A stretch of 46,871 bases of DNA from Streptococcus sp. oral taxon 058 str. F0407 (lineage in GTDB: Bacteria; Bacillota; Bacilli; Lactobacillales; Streptococcaceae), in contig NZ_JH378889.1 of assembly GCF_000235485.1 (NCBI RefSeq), positions 215,895-262,765 of the forward strand, read 5' to 3'. Positions 36,129 to 45,961 of this stretch are shown piece after piece. The notes below the pieces were generated by a model that worked only from the letters and a program-made list of their open reading frames with translations, did no database searches and was not told the origin of the DNA. The first letter of the stretch is position 1. Each line of letters opens with the position of its first letter. A program made the translations under genes and the position numbers.

Positions 36129-36836
36129 ATGAAGAAAAAAAGTATCTGGCAAGAAATTCTGGATAGAGGAATATGGGTGTTGATTTTTTTAATAGGACTG
36201 GTATTATCCCAATTTCCCTTAATTTTATCTGCCCTTTTATCCGCTAGACAATTCCCGCTCCTCCAGTCAGGACTCTTAGTAGCTTTGCTGTCGGTTGCTA
36301 TTCTAACTGTTTTTATCTTTAGTGCGCGAAAAACAGAGATTGCGACCTTCAATCTTTCTTTTTTCAAGGCAAAAGATCTGGCTCGCTTGGTTTTGAGTTA
36401 TTTGGTTATTTTAACAAGTAATTTATTCGGATCTGCCTTGCTTCGTCTGATGAATGAATCTACGACCAGCAACCAAACAACTATTAATAATCTGGTTCAG
36501 AATAGTTCGCTGATTTCCAGTTTTTTCTTACTGGTTCTGATTGCTCCCATTTGTGAGGAAATATTGTGTCGTGGAATTATCCCTAAAAAGATCTTCCGCG
36601 GGAAGGAGAAGCTGGGATATCTGGTAGGTGCAGTCGTCTTTGCCTTGCTCCACACACCGACCAATCTGCCTTCTCTCCTTATCTATGGAGGAATGTCGAC
36701 AGTTTTAACTTGGACAGCCTACAAAACAGAACGTTTAGAGATGTCAATCTTGCTTCATATGATTGTCAATGGTATCGCCTTTTGTTTGCTGGCTTTACTG
36801 GTTTTGATTAGTCGAAATTTAGGCTTGCCTTTCTAA
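36129..36836 (+). CDS. CPBP-family intramembrane glutamic protease
   Basis: A 235-aa polytopic membrane protein of the CAAX-protease/bacteriocin-processing (Abi) family. Catalytic motif 1 is EEILCRG near residue 147 (EExxxR), motif 2 FALLHTPTN near 176 and motif 3 LLHMIVNGIAF near 212, matching the EExxxR, FxxxH, HxxxN pattern. Such proteins may give self-immunity to bacteriocins or process membrane proteins; no bacteriocin gene is nearby. Start at 36129 has AAGGAGG six bases upstream; a longer frame from 36036 lies inside the permease gene. Confidence 0.9.
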   Translation: MKKKSIWQEILDRGIWVLIFLIGLVLSQFPLILSALLSARQFPLLQSGLLVALLSVAILTVFIFSARKTEIATFNLSFFKAKDLARLVLSYLVILTSNLFGSALLRLMNESTTSNQTTINNLVQNSSLISSFFLLVLIAPICEEILCRGIIPKKIFRGKEKLGYLVGAVVFALLHTPTNLPSLLIYGGMSTVLTWTAYKTERLEMSILLHMIVNGIAFCLLALLVLISRNLGLPF

Positions 36837-36853
36837 ACCATTTCCTTACTTGG

Positions 36854-36890
36854 AAAAGATGAATGCTAGCGTATCCATCTTTTTCTTTTT
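36854..36890 (+). terminator. Terminator after the CPBP gene
   Basis: AAAAGATG (36854-36861) with CATCTTTT (36876-36883), then a T-rich run. Confidence 0.7.
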
Positions 36891-36891
36891 A

Positions 36892-36900
36892 TGGTAAAAT
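36892..36900 (+). promoter_or_regulatory. Extended -10 promoter of the folate operon
   Basis: TGGTAAAAT, 40 bases before the folP start, with TTGAGGAG as ribosome site. Confidence 0.65.
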
Positions 36901-36918
36901 AGAGAAATAATGTGGTGA

Positions 36919-37884
<966 letters not shown>

Positions 37885-37885
37885 G

Positions 37886-39184
37886 ATGAACGAAATTCAA
37901 AACAATCAGTGGATTGCTAACTACCGGACGGACCAACCGCATTTTGGTTTGGAGCGAATGGTGGAACTCTTGGCACTAAGAGGCAATCCTCATCTCAAAC
38001 TAAAGGTCATCCACATCGGTGGAACCAACGGCAAGGGTTCTACCATTACTTTTCTAAAAAACATGCTGGAAAAGATGGGGTTGAAAGTTGGAGTCTTTAG
38101 CTCGCCTTATCTCATTCATTACACAGACCAGATTAGCATCAACGGGGAATCCATCCCAGAAGCTAGGCTAGAAGCCCTAATGGCAGACTATGAGTCTTTG
38201 CTTGAGGGGGAGAAGGGCGCTGTTTTACAAGGAACGACCGAGTTTGAGATTATCACAGCCCTAGCCTATGATTATTTTGCCGCTGAAAAAGTTGATGTGG
38301 CCATCATGGAAGTTGGCATGGGTGGACTTCTGGATAGTACCAATGTCTGTCAGCCAATTTTAACAGGCATCACGACCATTGGCTTGGATCATGTAGCGCT
38401 ACTTGGTGATACCATAGAGGCCATAGCAGAGCAGAAGGCTGGTATTATCAAACAAGTTATTCCCTTGGTAACAGGTCACATTGTTCCAGAAGCCTTGGCT
38501 GTTATTGACTGCATTGCAGAAGGGAAAGATGTGCAGAGAATACGATATGGGAGAGATTACCAGGTTCGTCATCAAGAAAGTGTGGTGACAGGCGAGGTCT
38601 TTGACTATACAAGCCCTGTCAGACAAGGTCGCTTCCAGCCGGGTCTGCTTGGTTTGCATCAGATTGAGAATGCTGGGATGGCCATAGCTTTACTTGATAC
38701 TTTTTGTCAAGAAGATGGTCGAGCCTTACCAGCTAATACCTTGGTTGCTAAAGCCTTGGAAGAAACCAGATGGCCAGGGCGTTTGGAGGTTCTGTCTAGC
38801 GAACCTATGATGATTTTGGATGGGGCTCATAATCCCCATGCTATCAAGGCTTTGGTAGCAACCTTGCAAGAACGCTTTGCGGATTATCATAAGGAAATCC
38901 TCTTTACTTGTATCAAAACCAAGGCTTTGGACGACATGTTGGATTTGCTAGAGACGGTGCCAAATAGTCAACTGACTCTGACTTGTTTTGACGATAGTCG
39001 GGCGACGGATGAGAACGTGCTGAAAGAGACTGCCAAGTCTAGGAATTTCAACTACCAAAATTGGCAAGAATTTTTAGAACAAAAATTGAAAGAAGATGAA
39101 GAGAAAAAAACAGTTAGGATTGTCACGGGTTCCTTGTATTTCTTGAGCCAGGTGAGAGCCTACCTAATGGAGAGGAATAACTAG
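37886..39184 (+). CDS. folC: Bifunctional dihydrofolate/folylpolyglutamate synthase
   Basis: Adds glutamate to dihydropteroate and extends the tail of folates (sulB). The 432-aa Mur-ligase-fold protein has the ATP loop HIGGTNGKGST near 46, SSPYLIHYTDQISING near 72, the Glu in TEFEIITALAY near 117, MEVGMGGLLDSTN near 141 and the C-terminal domain with LDGAHNPHAIKAL near 311. It starts with the only ATG that follows folP directly, so its translation is probably coupled to folP. Three bases separate it from folE. Confidence 0.96.
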   Translation: MNEIQNNQWIANYRTDQPHFGLERMVELLALRGNPHLKLKVIHIGGTNGKGSTITFLKNMLEKMGLKVGVFSSPYLIHYTDQISINGESIPEARLEALMADYESLLEGEKGAVLQGTTEFEIITALAYDYFAAEKVDVAIMEVGMGGLLDSTNVCQPILTGITTIGLDHVALLGDTIEAIAEQKAGIIKQVIPLVTGHIVPEALAVIDCIAEGKDVQRIRYGRDYQVRHQESVVTGEVFDYTSPVRQGRFQPGLLGLHQIENAGMAIALLDTFCQEDGRALPANTLVAKALEETRWPGRLEVLSSEPMMILDGAHNPHAIKALVATLQERFADYHKEILFTCIKTKALDDMLDLLETVPNSQLTLTCFDDSRATDENVLKETAKSRNFNYQNWQEFLEQKLKEDEEKKTVRIVTGSLYFLSQVRAYLMERNN

Positions 39185-39187
39185 AGA

Positions 39188-39742
39188 ATGGATACACAAA
39201 AGATTGAAGCAGCTGTAAAAATGATTATCGAAGCTGTTGGCGAAGATGTTAACCGTGAAGGTTTGCAGGAAACACCTGCTCGTGTAGCCCGCATGTACCA
39301 AGAAATTTTTTCAGGTCTTGGTCAAACTGCTGAGGAACATTTGTCAAAATCCTTTGAGATTATTGATGACAATATGGTAGTGGAAAAGGATATCTTTTTC
39401 CACACCATGTGTGAACACCACTTCTTGCCCTTCTATGGGAGAGCGCACATTGCCTACATTCCAGATGGTCGTGTGGCAGGCTTGTCCAAGCTAGCGCGTA
39501 CAGTTGAAGTCTATTCTAAAAAACCACAGATTCAAGAACGTTTGAATATTGAAGTGGCTGATGCCTTGATGGAGTATCTAGGGGCCAAAGGATCCTTTGT
39601 TGTTATTGAGGCGGAACATATGTGTATGAGCATGCGTGGCGTCAGAAAACCAGGCACAGCAACTTTGACGACAGTAGCTCGTGGTGTATTTGAGACGGAT
39701 AAGGATCTCCGAGATCAGGCTTATCGTTTAATGGGACTGTAA
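39188..39742 (+). CDS. folE: GTP cyclohydrolase I
   Basis: Turns GTP into dihydroneopterin triphosphate, the first step of folate synthesis (sulC). The 184-aa protein has the zinc and active-site segment [20 protein letters not shown] near 74-93, [20 protein letters not shown] near 98-117, and [17 protein letters not shown] near 140, holding the second zinc Cys. Full length for the homodecameric type. It follows folC at three bases. A terminator-like hairpin lies between it and the next folate gene. Confidence 0.97.
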   Translation: MDTQKIEAAVKMIIEAVGEDVNREGLQETPARVARMYQEIFSGLGQTAEEHLSKSFEIIDDNMVVEKDIFFHTMCEHHFLPFYGRAHIAYIPDGRVAGLSKLARTVEVYSKKPQIQERLNIEVADALMEYLGAKGSFVVIEAEHMCMSMRGVRKPGTATLTTVARGVFETDKDLRDQAYRLMGL

Positions 39743-39747
39743 AAAAG

Positions 39748-39770
39748 AATCCGCTATGAGCGGATTTTTC
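39748..39770 (+). terminator. Terminator-like hairpin between folE and folB/K
   Basis: AATCCGC-TATGA-GCGGATT then TTTT. A full intrinsic terminator shape inside what is otherwise one operon. It may reduce transcription of the last two genes. Confidence 0.7.
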
Positions 39771-39785
39771 TAGAAAGGATTAGTT

Positions 39786-40607
39786 ATGGATCAGCTAAAG
39801 ATCAAAGATTTGGAAATATTTGCTTATCACGGCCTCTTTCCAAGTGAGAAAGAATTGGGGCAGAAGTTTGTTATTTCCGCAAACTTATCCTATGATATGA
39901 CCAAGGCAGCGACTGAGTTAGATTTGGCTTCTTCTGTCCACTATGGAGAACTTTGCCAACAGTGGACGACTTGGTTTCAGGAAAGCACTGAGGATTTGAT
40001 TGAAACAGTAGCCTACAAACTAGTAGAGCGTACCTTTGAGACCTATCCTCTCGTTCAGGAGATTGAACTGGAACTCAAAAAACCTTGGGCACCAGTACAC
40101 TTGCCACTTGATACCTGCTCAGTAACCCTCCACCGTCGCAAGCAACGGGGCTTTATCGCTCTAGGAAGCAATATGGGCGACAAGACTGCTAATCTCAAGC
40201 AGGCTCGTGAAAAAATACGAACTCGTGGCATCCGTATTCTCAAAGAATCCAGTGTTTTGACGACTGAGCCTTGGGGTGGTGTGGAGCAAGATAGCTTTGC
40301 CAATCAGGTGATTGAAGTAGAAACCTGGCTCCCAGCTTCAGTCTTGTTAGAGACCTTGTTAGCCATTGAGTCAGAGATGGGACGGGTTCGAGAGCTACAT
40401 TGGGGGCCTCGTTTGATTGATTTGGACTTGCTCTTTGTGGAGGACCAGGTCATTTATACAGACGAGCTCATCTTGCCTCATCCTTATATAGCAGAACGCC
40501 TCTTTGTCCTTGAGTCTCTGCAAGAAATAGCTCCCCATTTTATCCATCCGATCTTAAAGCAACCAATTCGTCACTTGCTTAATCAGTTGGAGCAAGGCGA
40601 TGCCTAA
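39786..40607 (+). CDS. folK: Bifunctional dihydroneopterin aldolase / HPPK
   Basis: A 273-aa fusion, as SulD of pneumococcus. Residues 1-118 are FolB ([20 protein letters not shown], with catalytic Glu22/Tyr and Lys near 98, LKKPWAPV), which cleaves dihydroneopterin. Residues 122-273 are FolK, which pyrophosphorylates hydroxymethyldihydropterin: [15 protein letters not shown] near 124, [19 protein letters not shown] near 160, and [19 protein letters not shown] near 202, which is the HPPK signature. The end overlaps the next gene by eight bases. AGAAAGGAT precedes the ATG. Confidence 0.96.
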   Translation: MDQLKIKDLEIFAYHGLFPSEKELGQKFVISANLSYDMTKAATELDLASSVHYGELCQQWTTWFQESTEDLIETVAYKLVERTFETYPLVQEIELELKKPWAPVHLPLDTCSVTLHRRKQRGFIALGSNMGDKTANLKQAREKIRTRGIRILKESSVLTTEPWGGVEQDSFANQVIEVETWLPASVLLETLLAIESEMGRVRELHWGPRLIDLDLLFVEDQVIYTDELILPHPYIAERLFVLESLQEIAPHFIHPILKQPIRHLLNQLEQGDA

Positions 40608-41883
40608 ACTTACCGAGACCTATAGCAAGTGGAAGAGTATTGGGGAGGGACTGCTTGCTATTATTTTAGGGATTCTCTTGATTCGTTTTGGACAAGTTGT
40701 TCCACGGATGGGGTACCAGTTGTTGATGGGCTACTTTTCCTTGTCAGCGGTTTGGCACTTGTTGACTCGCTGGTTTCAGGATAAAAAACGTAGGGAAAAC
40801 ATCCTTGTAACCTTGGCTAAGCTGATGGTTGCGGCTCTCGTATTTGACTCTATCATTTTGCAAGAGCTTGCCCTCTATCTCCTAGTCTTTATCATTGCGA
40901 GTTACCAGCTGTTTACGGGCGCCATTAGTCTTGTGACCTGGTCCCTCTATCGAAAAAATGCCATTCATCCTCGGCTTCATCATCTCTTTGATGCTGTATG
41001 GATGATAGGATTTGGTCTTTATAGCATCTCTCCTTTTCACGATGCGGCGAATTTTGAATTGCTCTTGCTTGGATTTTACTTGCTCATGCTAGGAGCCAGT
41101 AGTCTTCGGGATGGTTTCTTTTTTGAGAGGATAGAAAGCAATCCCCAGCTGAAGCGGCGAATGCGAATGACCTTACCGATCTTTGTGACGGCTCTGATCC
41201 CTATCAGCACCTTGCGTAAACTGAATGAGTGGTTGTCAAATCATGAAAACCAAGAAGGAGAAGTTCGTTCAGAAAGAAAAAATGATCAGGTGGTTGATTT
41301 GGAAATTTTTGTCCATACTTCAGAAACCTCATTCTTCCTCGCTATGGGACATGTGGATATTTGTTATCAAGGGAAGGTTATTTCCTATGGTTCGTATGAT
41401 CCCCAATCGGAGCGTTTATTCGGCATGGTCGGAGATGGTGTTTTGTTTAAGGCCAATCGGGAAAAATACATCGAGCTCTGTAAGAGAGAAAGTCAGAAGA
41501 CCTTGTTTGCTTATGGTTTGAGTTTGACAGACCAACAGAAAGTAGCTATCCAAGCTCGTTTGGCAGAGATAGAAGACCTGTTAATTCCTTGGGAGCCAAG
41601 CTCACAGTTGATGAAAAGAAGAGAGGGCGAGGTCAAGCATACCTACTCCTACCAACTGAAACAGGAAGCAGATGCGACCCTCTATAAATTTAGCTCATCT
41701 GAGTTTAAGACCTACTTTGTTCTCAGTACCAATTGTGTTCTGTTAGCAGACTCTATCGTGGGGAAAGCTGGGACAGATATATTAAGTCCCCAAGGTTTCA
41801 TTGTACCGGGGACTTACCAGGATTACCTTGATTTAGAGTATACAAAACCTAATGGTCTGGTTGTTAGTCGCTCCATTTATTAG
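40600..41883 (+). CDS. Membrane protein with C-terminal permuted papain-like domain
   Basis: A 427-aa protein of unknown function that overlaps folB/K by eight bases and is likely its operon partner. Residues 1-205 hold six or seven hydrophobic helices with DUF308/HdeD-like spacing ([20 protein letters not shown] near 19). Then comes a charged linker (about 207-226) and a soluble domain with [20 protein letters not shown] near 237 and [13 protein letters not shown] near 380. His in GHV and Cys in NCV, in that order, match circularly permuted NlpC/P60 or YiiX-type papain folds, which act as amidases or peptidases. Wall or lipid substrate is a guess. No clear ribosome site apart from GGAGCAAGG at 40589-40597. 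Confidence 0.72.
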   Translation: MPKLTETYSKWKSIGEGLLAIILGILLIRFGQVVPRMGYQLLMGYFSLSAVWHLLTRWFQDKKRRENILVTLAKLMVAALVFDSIILQELALYLLVFIIASYQLFTGAISLVTWSLYRKNAIHPRLHHLFDAVWMIGFGLYSISPFHDAANFELLLLGFYLLMLGASSLRDGFFFERIESNPQLKRRMRMTLPIFVTALIPISTLRKLNEWLSNHENQEGEVRSERKNDQVVDLEIFVHTSETSFFLAMGHVDICYQGKVISYGSYDPQSERLFGMVGDGVLFKANREKYIELCKRESQKTLFAYGLSLTDQQKVAIQARLAEIEDLLIPWEPSSQLMKRREGEVKHTYSYQLKQEADATLYKFSSSEFKTYFVLSTNCVLLADSIVGKAGTDILSPQGFIVPGTYQDYLDLEYTKPNGLVVSRSIY

Positions 41884-41889
41884 AAAAAG

Positions 41890-41935
41890 AAAACTCTAGT
41901 TCCTCAGCTATTTGCGCCGAGAAGCTAGAGTTTTT
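41890..41935. terminator. Shared terminator of two convergent genes
   Basis: AAAACTCTAG (41890-41899) with CTAGAGTTTT (41925-41934), 25-base loop. The T run suits the plus strand and the A run on the left suits the minus strand; the DUF960 stop codon overlaps its right end. Confidence 0.75.
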
Positions 41936-42251
41936 AAAATAGGTCATTTTCTTCGGGAAGGAGGATGGTTTCTTTCCCGTCCATGTCTAAAATAAGAACC
42001 CGAGGAGGGTAAAGAGGGTCGAAGGGATGATTAAAATCAAAGTCGATACTAGTCGGCAGATGCTGACTAGAGAAATGGAAGGTGATGGTTCCCTCATTAT
42101 TGAGCAGTTGAAATTCGAGTTCTTCTTCTAATTCAAAGACGTTTTTCAAAAAATAATCGATAATAAACCATAAAGAGTCAATGACATCATCAGGCAAGCT
42201 GGTCACAACGCCAAAACTGGCCGAACGTCTCTGGGTATTTGTAAAAGCCAT
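41934..42251 (-). CDS. DUF960 family protein
   Basis: A 105-aa cytoplasmic protein of the DUF960 family of Firmicutes, function unknown. Visible marks: MAFTNTQRRSASFGVVTSLP, DVIDSLWFIIDYFLKNVFEL near 22-41, and TITFHFSSQHLPTSIDFDF near 55. Start at 42251 follows AAGGAGGGAGAGG on the minus strand; twelve codons upstream in the same frame lack a better site. Divergent from ccpA. Confidence 0.85.
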   Translation of the reverse strand: MAFTNTQRRSASFGVVTSLPDDVIDSLWFIIDYFLKNVFELEEELEFQLLNNEGTITFHFSSQHLPTSIDFDFNHPFDPLYPPRVLILDMDGKETILLPEENDLF

Positions 42252-42275
42252 AGCCTCTCCCTCCTTTTTTTTCTT

Positions 42276-42304
42276 ATCATACAGCAAACTGATTTAAAAA
42301 TCAA
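42276..42304 (-). promoter_or_regulatory. DUF960 gene promoter
   Basis: Minus strand TTGATT (42299-42304), 17-bp spacer, TATGAT (42276-42281). Confidence 0.7.
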
Positions 42305-42374
42305 GAAAAGTTTCTTCCTTTTTTTAAAATGTGAGTATCAAATGAAATTTTTTTAAAGTTTCTCTAAAAAATAC

Positions 42375-42403
42375 TTGAAAGTGTTTACAATAAGTGATAA
42401 AAT
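42375..42403 (+). promoter_or_regulatory. ccpA promoter
   Basis: TTGAAA (42375-42380), 17-bp spacer, TAAAAT (42398-42403) with TGA before it (extended -10). Confidence 0.75.
42376..42389 (+). promoter_or_regulatory. cre-like site at the ccpA promoter
   Basis: TGAAAGTGTTTACA differs from the cre consensus only at the first central C (T here). It overlaps the -35, so CcpA probably limits its own synthesis. Confidence 0.7.
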
Positions 42404-42454
42404 GGAGTAAATAGATGCGTGAAAGCGAAATTTTCAATACAGAAAGGAAACGGA

Positions 42455-43465
42455 ATGAACACAGACGATACAGTAACGATTTATGACGTTGCTCGTGAAG
42501 CGGGTGTTTCCATGGCAACTGTTAGCCGTGTAGTGAACGGAAATAAGAATGTCAAAGAGAATACTCGTAAAAAAGTTCTAGAGGTGATTGATCGTCTTGA
42601 CTACCGTCCAAATGCGGTAGCGCGTGGATTGGCCAGCAAGAAAACCACTACAGTTGGTGTTGTGATTCCAAATATCACCAATGGCTATTTTTCAACCCTA
42701 GCCAAGGGGATTGATGATATTGCAGAGATGTATAAGTACAATATCGTCCTTGCCAACAGTGATGAAGACGATGAAAAAGAAGTTTCAGTAGTTAATACTC
42801 TCTTTTCAAAACAGGTTGACGGAATTATTTTTATGGGCTATCACTTGACTGAAAAGATTCGTTCAGAATTTTCCCGTTCTCGGACACCAGTTGTCCTTGC
42901 AGGGACAGTGGATATCGAACACCAGTTGCCAAGTGTTAATATTGACTACAAACAAGCAACGATTGATGCAGTAACTCATTTGCTTCAGGAAAATGAAAAG
43001 ATTGCCTTTATCAGTGGACCACTTGTTGATGATATCAACGGCAAAATTCGATTGATTGGTTACAAGGAAGCATTGAAAAAGGCAGGAATCCCTTATAGCG
43101 AGGGCTTGGTATTTGAATCTAAATACAGCTATAATGATGGCTATGCCTTGGCAGAGCGCTTGGTTTCTTCACAGGCTACAGCTGCAGTTGTGACAGGTGA
43201 TGAATTGGCTGCGGGTGTGTTAAATGGCTTGGCAGATCACGGTATTTCTGTACCGGAAGAGTTTGAAATCATTACGACAGATGATTCTCAAATTGCACGA
43301 TTCACTCGTCCAAACTTAACGACAATTGCTCAACCTCTATACGACCTTGGTGCTATCAGTATGCGTATGTTGACCAAGATTATGCATAAGGAAGAGTTGG
43401 AAGAACGTGAAGTTCTTCTACCTCACGGTTTGACAGAACGTCGTTCAACACGAAAACGTAAATAG
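42455..43465 (+). CDS. ccpA: Catabolite control protein A
   Basis: The LacI/GalR-family master regulator of carbon catabolite control, which binds cre sites together with HPr-Ser-P. The 336-aa length is the usual one. Helix-turn-helix and hinge: VTIYDVAREAGVSMATVSRV near 6-25 and RPNAVARGLASKKT near 48, then the sugar-binding-type core (TVGVVIPNITNGYFSTLAKG near 62) and TRPNLTTIAQPLYDLG near 287. Start at 42455 (MNTDDTVTIYD) has GAAAGGAAACGG upstream. The cre in its own promoter, and those at manL and the gtf3-like gene, suggest local targets. Confidence 0.97.
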   Translation: MNTDDTVTIYDVAREAGVSMATVSRVVNGNKNVKENTRKKVLEVIDRLDYRPNAVARGLASKKTTTVGVVIPNITNGYFSTLAKGIDDIAEMYKYNIVLANSDEDDEKEVSVVNTLFSKQVDGIIFMGYHLTEKIRSEFSRSRTPVVLAGTVDIEHQLPSVNIDYKQATIDAVTHLLQENEKIAFISGPLVDDINGKIRLIGYKEALKKAGIPYSEGLVFESKYSYNDGYALAERLVSSQATAAVVTGDELAAGVLNGLADHGISVPEEFEIITTDDSQIARFTRPNLTTIAQPLYDLGAISMRMLTKIMHKEELEEREVLLPHGLTERRSTRKRK

Positions 43466-43467
43466 AA

Positions 43468-43500
43468 AAAATCAGGGAATCGAGAAGATTTCCTGATTTT
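43468..43500. terminator. Shared terminator of ccpA and the asparaginase gene
   Basis: Stem AAAATCAGGGAATC (43468-43481) with GATTTCCTGATTTT (43487-43500), one G-U pair, loop GAGAA. Works for both converging genes. Confidence 0.9.
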
Positions 43501-43505
43501 CTATT

Positions 43506-44468
43506 TCAACCTTCCATGTAATAACGAAGTTCTTGTCCTTTTAGTCCCGCGTTGATGGCGATCAATAATTTGAGGCGAGCTTTTTGAGCATTGAGTTCTT
43601 TGACAAAGAGAACGCCAGACTCTTGCAATTGAACTCCTCCCCCTTGGTAGGCATAAACGGGCTCCGCAATTCCGTTAAAGCAACGTGAAACCAAGGCGAC
43701 TGGAATCCCTTTTTGGAGGAGAGTTTCTAATTTTTGGGCTGTTTCTTTGGGAACGTTACCAGCTCCAAAAGCTTGAATGACTAAACCATCTAGGTGATCT
43801 AGGTCAAGCATATCAATCAGCTCATCGGTCATACCTGCATAAGCGGAGATGATGGGAACCAGACCTTGTACGCGTTCAAGGTCAAAGCGGACTCGCGGTT
43901 CGGCTGTTTTGAAGTAGAGGATTTCTTGTTTCATGATGAGTCCGAGTGGCCCATGAGTAGGAGTTTGAAAGGTACCGACGTTGGTGGTATGGGTTTTGGT
44001 AACATACTTGGCTGCGTGGATTTCATCATTCATGACGACCAGAACCCCTTTGTCGGCTGACTTGTCATCGCTGGCAACTCGTAAAGCACTCAGATAGTTA
44101 TAAACTCCATCACTACCGAGTTCGTTGGAACTACGCATAGCTCCTGTTAGAACGATGGGCATGTGCGGGATTTCCATGGTATCAAGGAAATAGGCAGTTT
44201 CCTCTAGCGTATCTGTCCCATGTGTGATGACAACACCATCGTAGTTGTCTGCTTCCTCTTTAATCTTATGATAGAGTGCAAGCATATGCTTGGGTTTGAT
44301 ATGGGGGCTCGGTAGGTTAAAAAAGTCTAGGGCATGAACTTCAATCCCTTCAAGTGGATTGGATACATGGTTCATGGGATTGTCCTGACTAGTTACAACG
44401 GCACCAGTGGCATCTGCTTGCATAGAAATAGTTCCACCTGTATGTAAAACAAGGATTTTCTTAGGCAT
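43506..44468 (-). CDS. ansA: Type I L-asparaginase (cytoplasmic)
   Basis: Hydrolyses asparagine to aspartate and ammonia. The 320-aa protein has no signal peptide. The first catalytic Thr is in KILVLHTGGTISMQ near 12 and the second triad in GVVITHGTDTLEETAYFLDT near 79-98 (Thr-Asp, with Lys later in the AGAMRSSNELGSDG block, residues 105-125). The C-terminal GLVIQAFGAGNVPKE near 230 is family-typical. Type I rather than periplasmic type II is chosen from the lack of a signal. Divergent from the HAD-MazG gene. Symbol is by homology only. Confidence 0.93.
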   Translation of the reverse strand: MPKKILVLHTGGTISMQADATGAVVTSQDNPMNHVSNPLEGIEVHALDFFNLPSPHIKPKHMLALYHKIKEEADNYDGVVITHGTDTLEETAYFLDTMEIPHMPIVLTGAMRSSNELGSDGVYNYLSALRVASDDKSADKGVLVVMNDEIHAAKYVTKTHTTNVGTFQTPTHGPLGLIMKQEILYFKTAEPRVRFDLERVQGLVPIISAYAGMTDELIDMLDLDHLDGLVIQAFGAGNVPKETAQKLETLLQKGIPVALVSRCFNGIAEPVYAYQGGGVQLQESGVLFVKELNAQKARLKLLIAINAGLKGQELRYYMEG

Positions 44469-44492
44469 GATTTACTCACTCTTTCTGAAATG

Positions 44493-44501
44493 TGGTATAA
44501 T
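44493..44501 (+). promoter_or_regulatory. Extended -10 promoter of the HAD-MazG gene
   Basis: TGGTATAAT, about 32 bases before the start codon; AGGGGAGAATGGGATAGG supplies a ribosome site. The asparaginase gene starts on the other strand only 24 bases to the left. Confidence 0.7.
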
Positions 44502-44533
44502 CATTGTAACACAAAAGGGGAGAATGGGATAGG

Positions 44534-45919
44534 ATGGAAGTCAAAGCTGTTTTTTTTGATATCGATGGAACGCTAGTCAACGATCGTAAGAGTGTTTTGA
44601 AATCCACTAAGGACGCGATTAAGATTGTCAAAGAGCAAGGGGTGCTTGTTGGAGTGGCGACAGGACGGGGACCTTTTTTTGTCAAGGCATTGATGGAAGA
44701 TTTAGACCTGGATTTTGCAATAACTTATAACGGACAATATATCTTTAATAAAGAAAAAGTCTTATTTGCTAGCCCGATTGCCAAGTCAAGCTTGCGTCAA
44801 TTGATTGCCTATGCTAAAAAGGAGCGTAAAGAAATTGCTCTTGGAACCGAGCATGCTGTTGTTGGTTCAAAAATTATGTCCTTTGGTCTCGGATCCTTTT
44901 CACAGTTGGTTAGCCGTTTTATTCCAACTGGCTTAACAAGAACCGTTAGCCGTTCCTTTAATCGGATGGTCAGCAAGGCAGTCCCTCAAAAGGAAGACGA
45001 CCTACTTCGTTTGATCAATGAGCCAATCTATCAAGTGTTAATGCTGATGACTCCTGAAGAATCTGAGAAAGCTGCAAGTGATTTTGAAGATTTGAAATTG
45101 ACTCGAAGCAATCCTTTTGCAGCAGATATCATCAACCAAGGAAATTCCAAACTAGAAGGCATTCGCCGAGTCGGGAAAGAATATGGCTTTGATCTCAACC
45201 AAGTCATGGCCTTTGGTGATTCAGACAATGACCTGGAAATGTTGGCAGGTGTCGGTATGTCAGTCGCTATGGGAAATGGTAGCAGTAGCGTCAAAGAAGT
45301 TGCTAAGCATATTACAGCAAGTAACCAACAAGATGGCATCCACAAGGCGCTCGAACATTTTGGTGTTTTGGCTTCAGAAAAAGTGTTTGTCAGTCGAGAT
45401 TATCATTTTAATAAGGTCAAGACCTTCCACCATATGATGGATGAGCGAACCCAAGAAGAGCCTCGGGCCTGGGATATTGAGGGGGCAACCCACCGTGCAG
45501 ACTTTAAAATTGAAGAATTAGTAGAGTTTGTCCGCGCAGCAAGTTCTTCGGAGGAAGAATTCCAGCAGTCGCTTGCAAGCATGCACGCGGCACTCGATAA
45601 GGCGGCCGAAAAGGTGAGGCAAAAAACGCCCGCCCAAAAAGATCTAATCGGGCAGGTTGATGCCTTAATCGATACACTGTATTTTACTTACGGCAGTTTT
45701 GCCCTGATGGGAGTGGATCCAGAACGTATCTTTGATATTGTGCATGAGGCAAACATGGGGAAGGTTTTTCCTGATGGCAAAGCCCATTTTGATCCAGTTA
45801 CACATAAAATCTTAAAACCGGATGACTGGGACGAAAAATATGCTCCAGAACCTGCTATCAGAAAGGAACTGCAGCGTCAGCTCAAGGCTTATGAGCGACA
45901 TAAAGAGAGAAATAAGTAA
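44534..45919 (+). CDS. Cof-type HAD phosphatase fused to a MazG-like domain
   Basis: A 461-aa cytoplasmic fusion. Residues 1-275 are a Cof-type HAD-IIB phosphatase (FFDIDGTLVNDRKSV near 7, GVATGRGPFF near 40, MAFGDSDNDLEMLAGVG near 224). Residues 285-461 form an all-helical part resembling the MazG/phosphoribosyl-ATP pyrophosphohydrolase superfamily, with an ExxE (EELVE, near 334) and a DxxD (DALID, near 375) that could bind Mg2+, and later ANMGKVFPDGKAHF. The fusion suggests cleaning up of nucleotides or release of pyrophosphate followed by dephosphorylation. I base it on memory of this domain pair in streptococci. It ends nine bases before the insertion element. Confidence 0.82.
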   Translation: MEVKAVFFDIDGTLVNDRKSVLKSTKDAIKIVKEQGVLVGVATGRGPFFVKALMEDLDLDFAITYNGQYIFNKEKVLFASPIAKSSLRQLIAYAKKERKEIALGTEHAVVGSKIMSFGLGSFSQLVSRFIPTGLTRTVSRSFNRMVSKAVPQKEDDLLRLINEPIYQVLMLMTPEESEKAASDFEDLKLTRSNPFAADIINQGNSKLEGIRRVGKEYGFDLNQVMAFGDSDNDLEMLAGVGMSVAMGNGSSSVKEVAKHITASNQQDGIHKALEHFGVLASEKVFVSRDYHFNKVKTFHHMMDERTQEEPRAWDIEGATHRADFKIEELVEFVRAASSSEEEFQQSLASMHAALDKAAEKVRQKTPAQKDLIGQVDALIDTLYFTYGSFALMGVDPERIFDIVHEANMGKVFPDGKAHFDPVTHKILKPDDWDEKYAPEPAIRKELQRQLKAYERHKERNK

Positions 45920-45961
45920 GAAAAAAGGGCTCTTTGTCAACTGTAGTGGGTTGAAGAAAAG

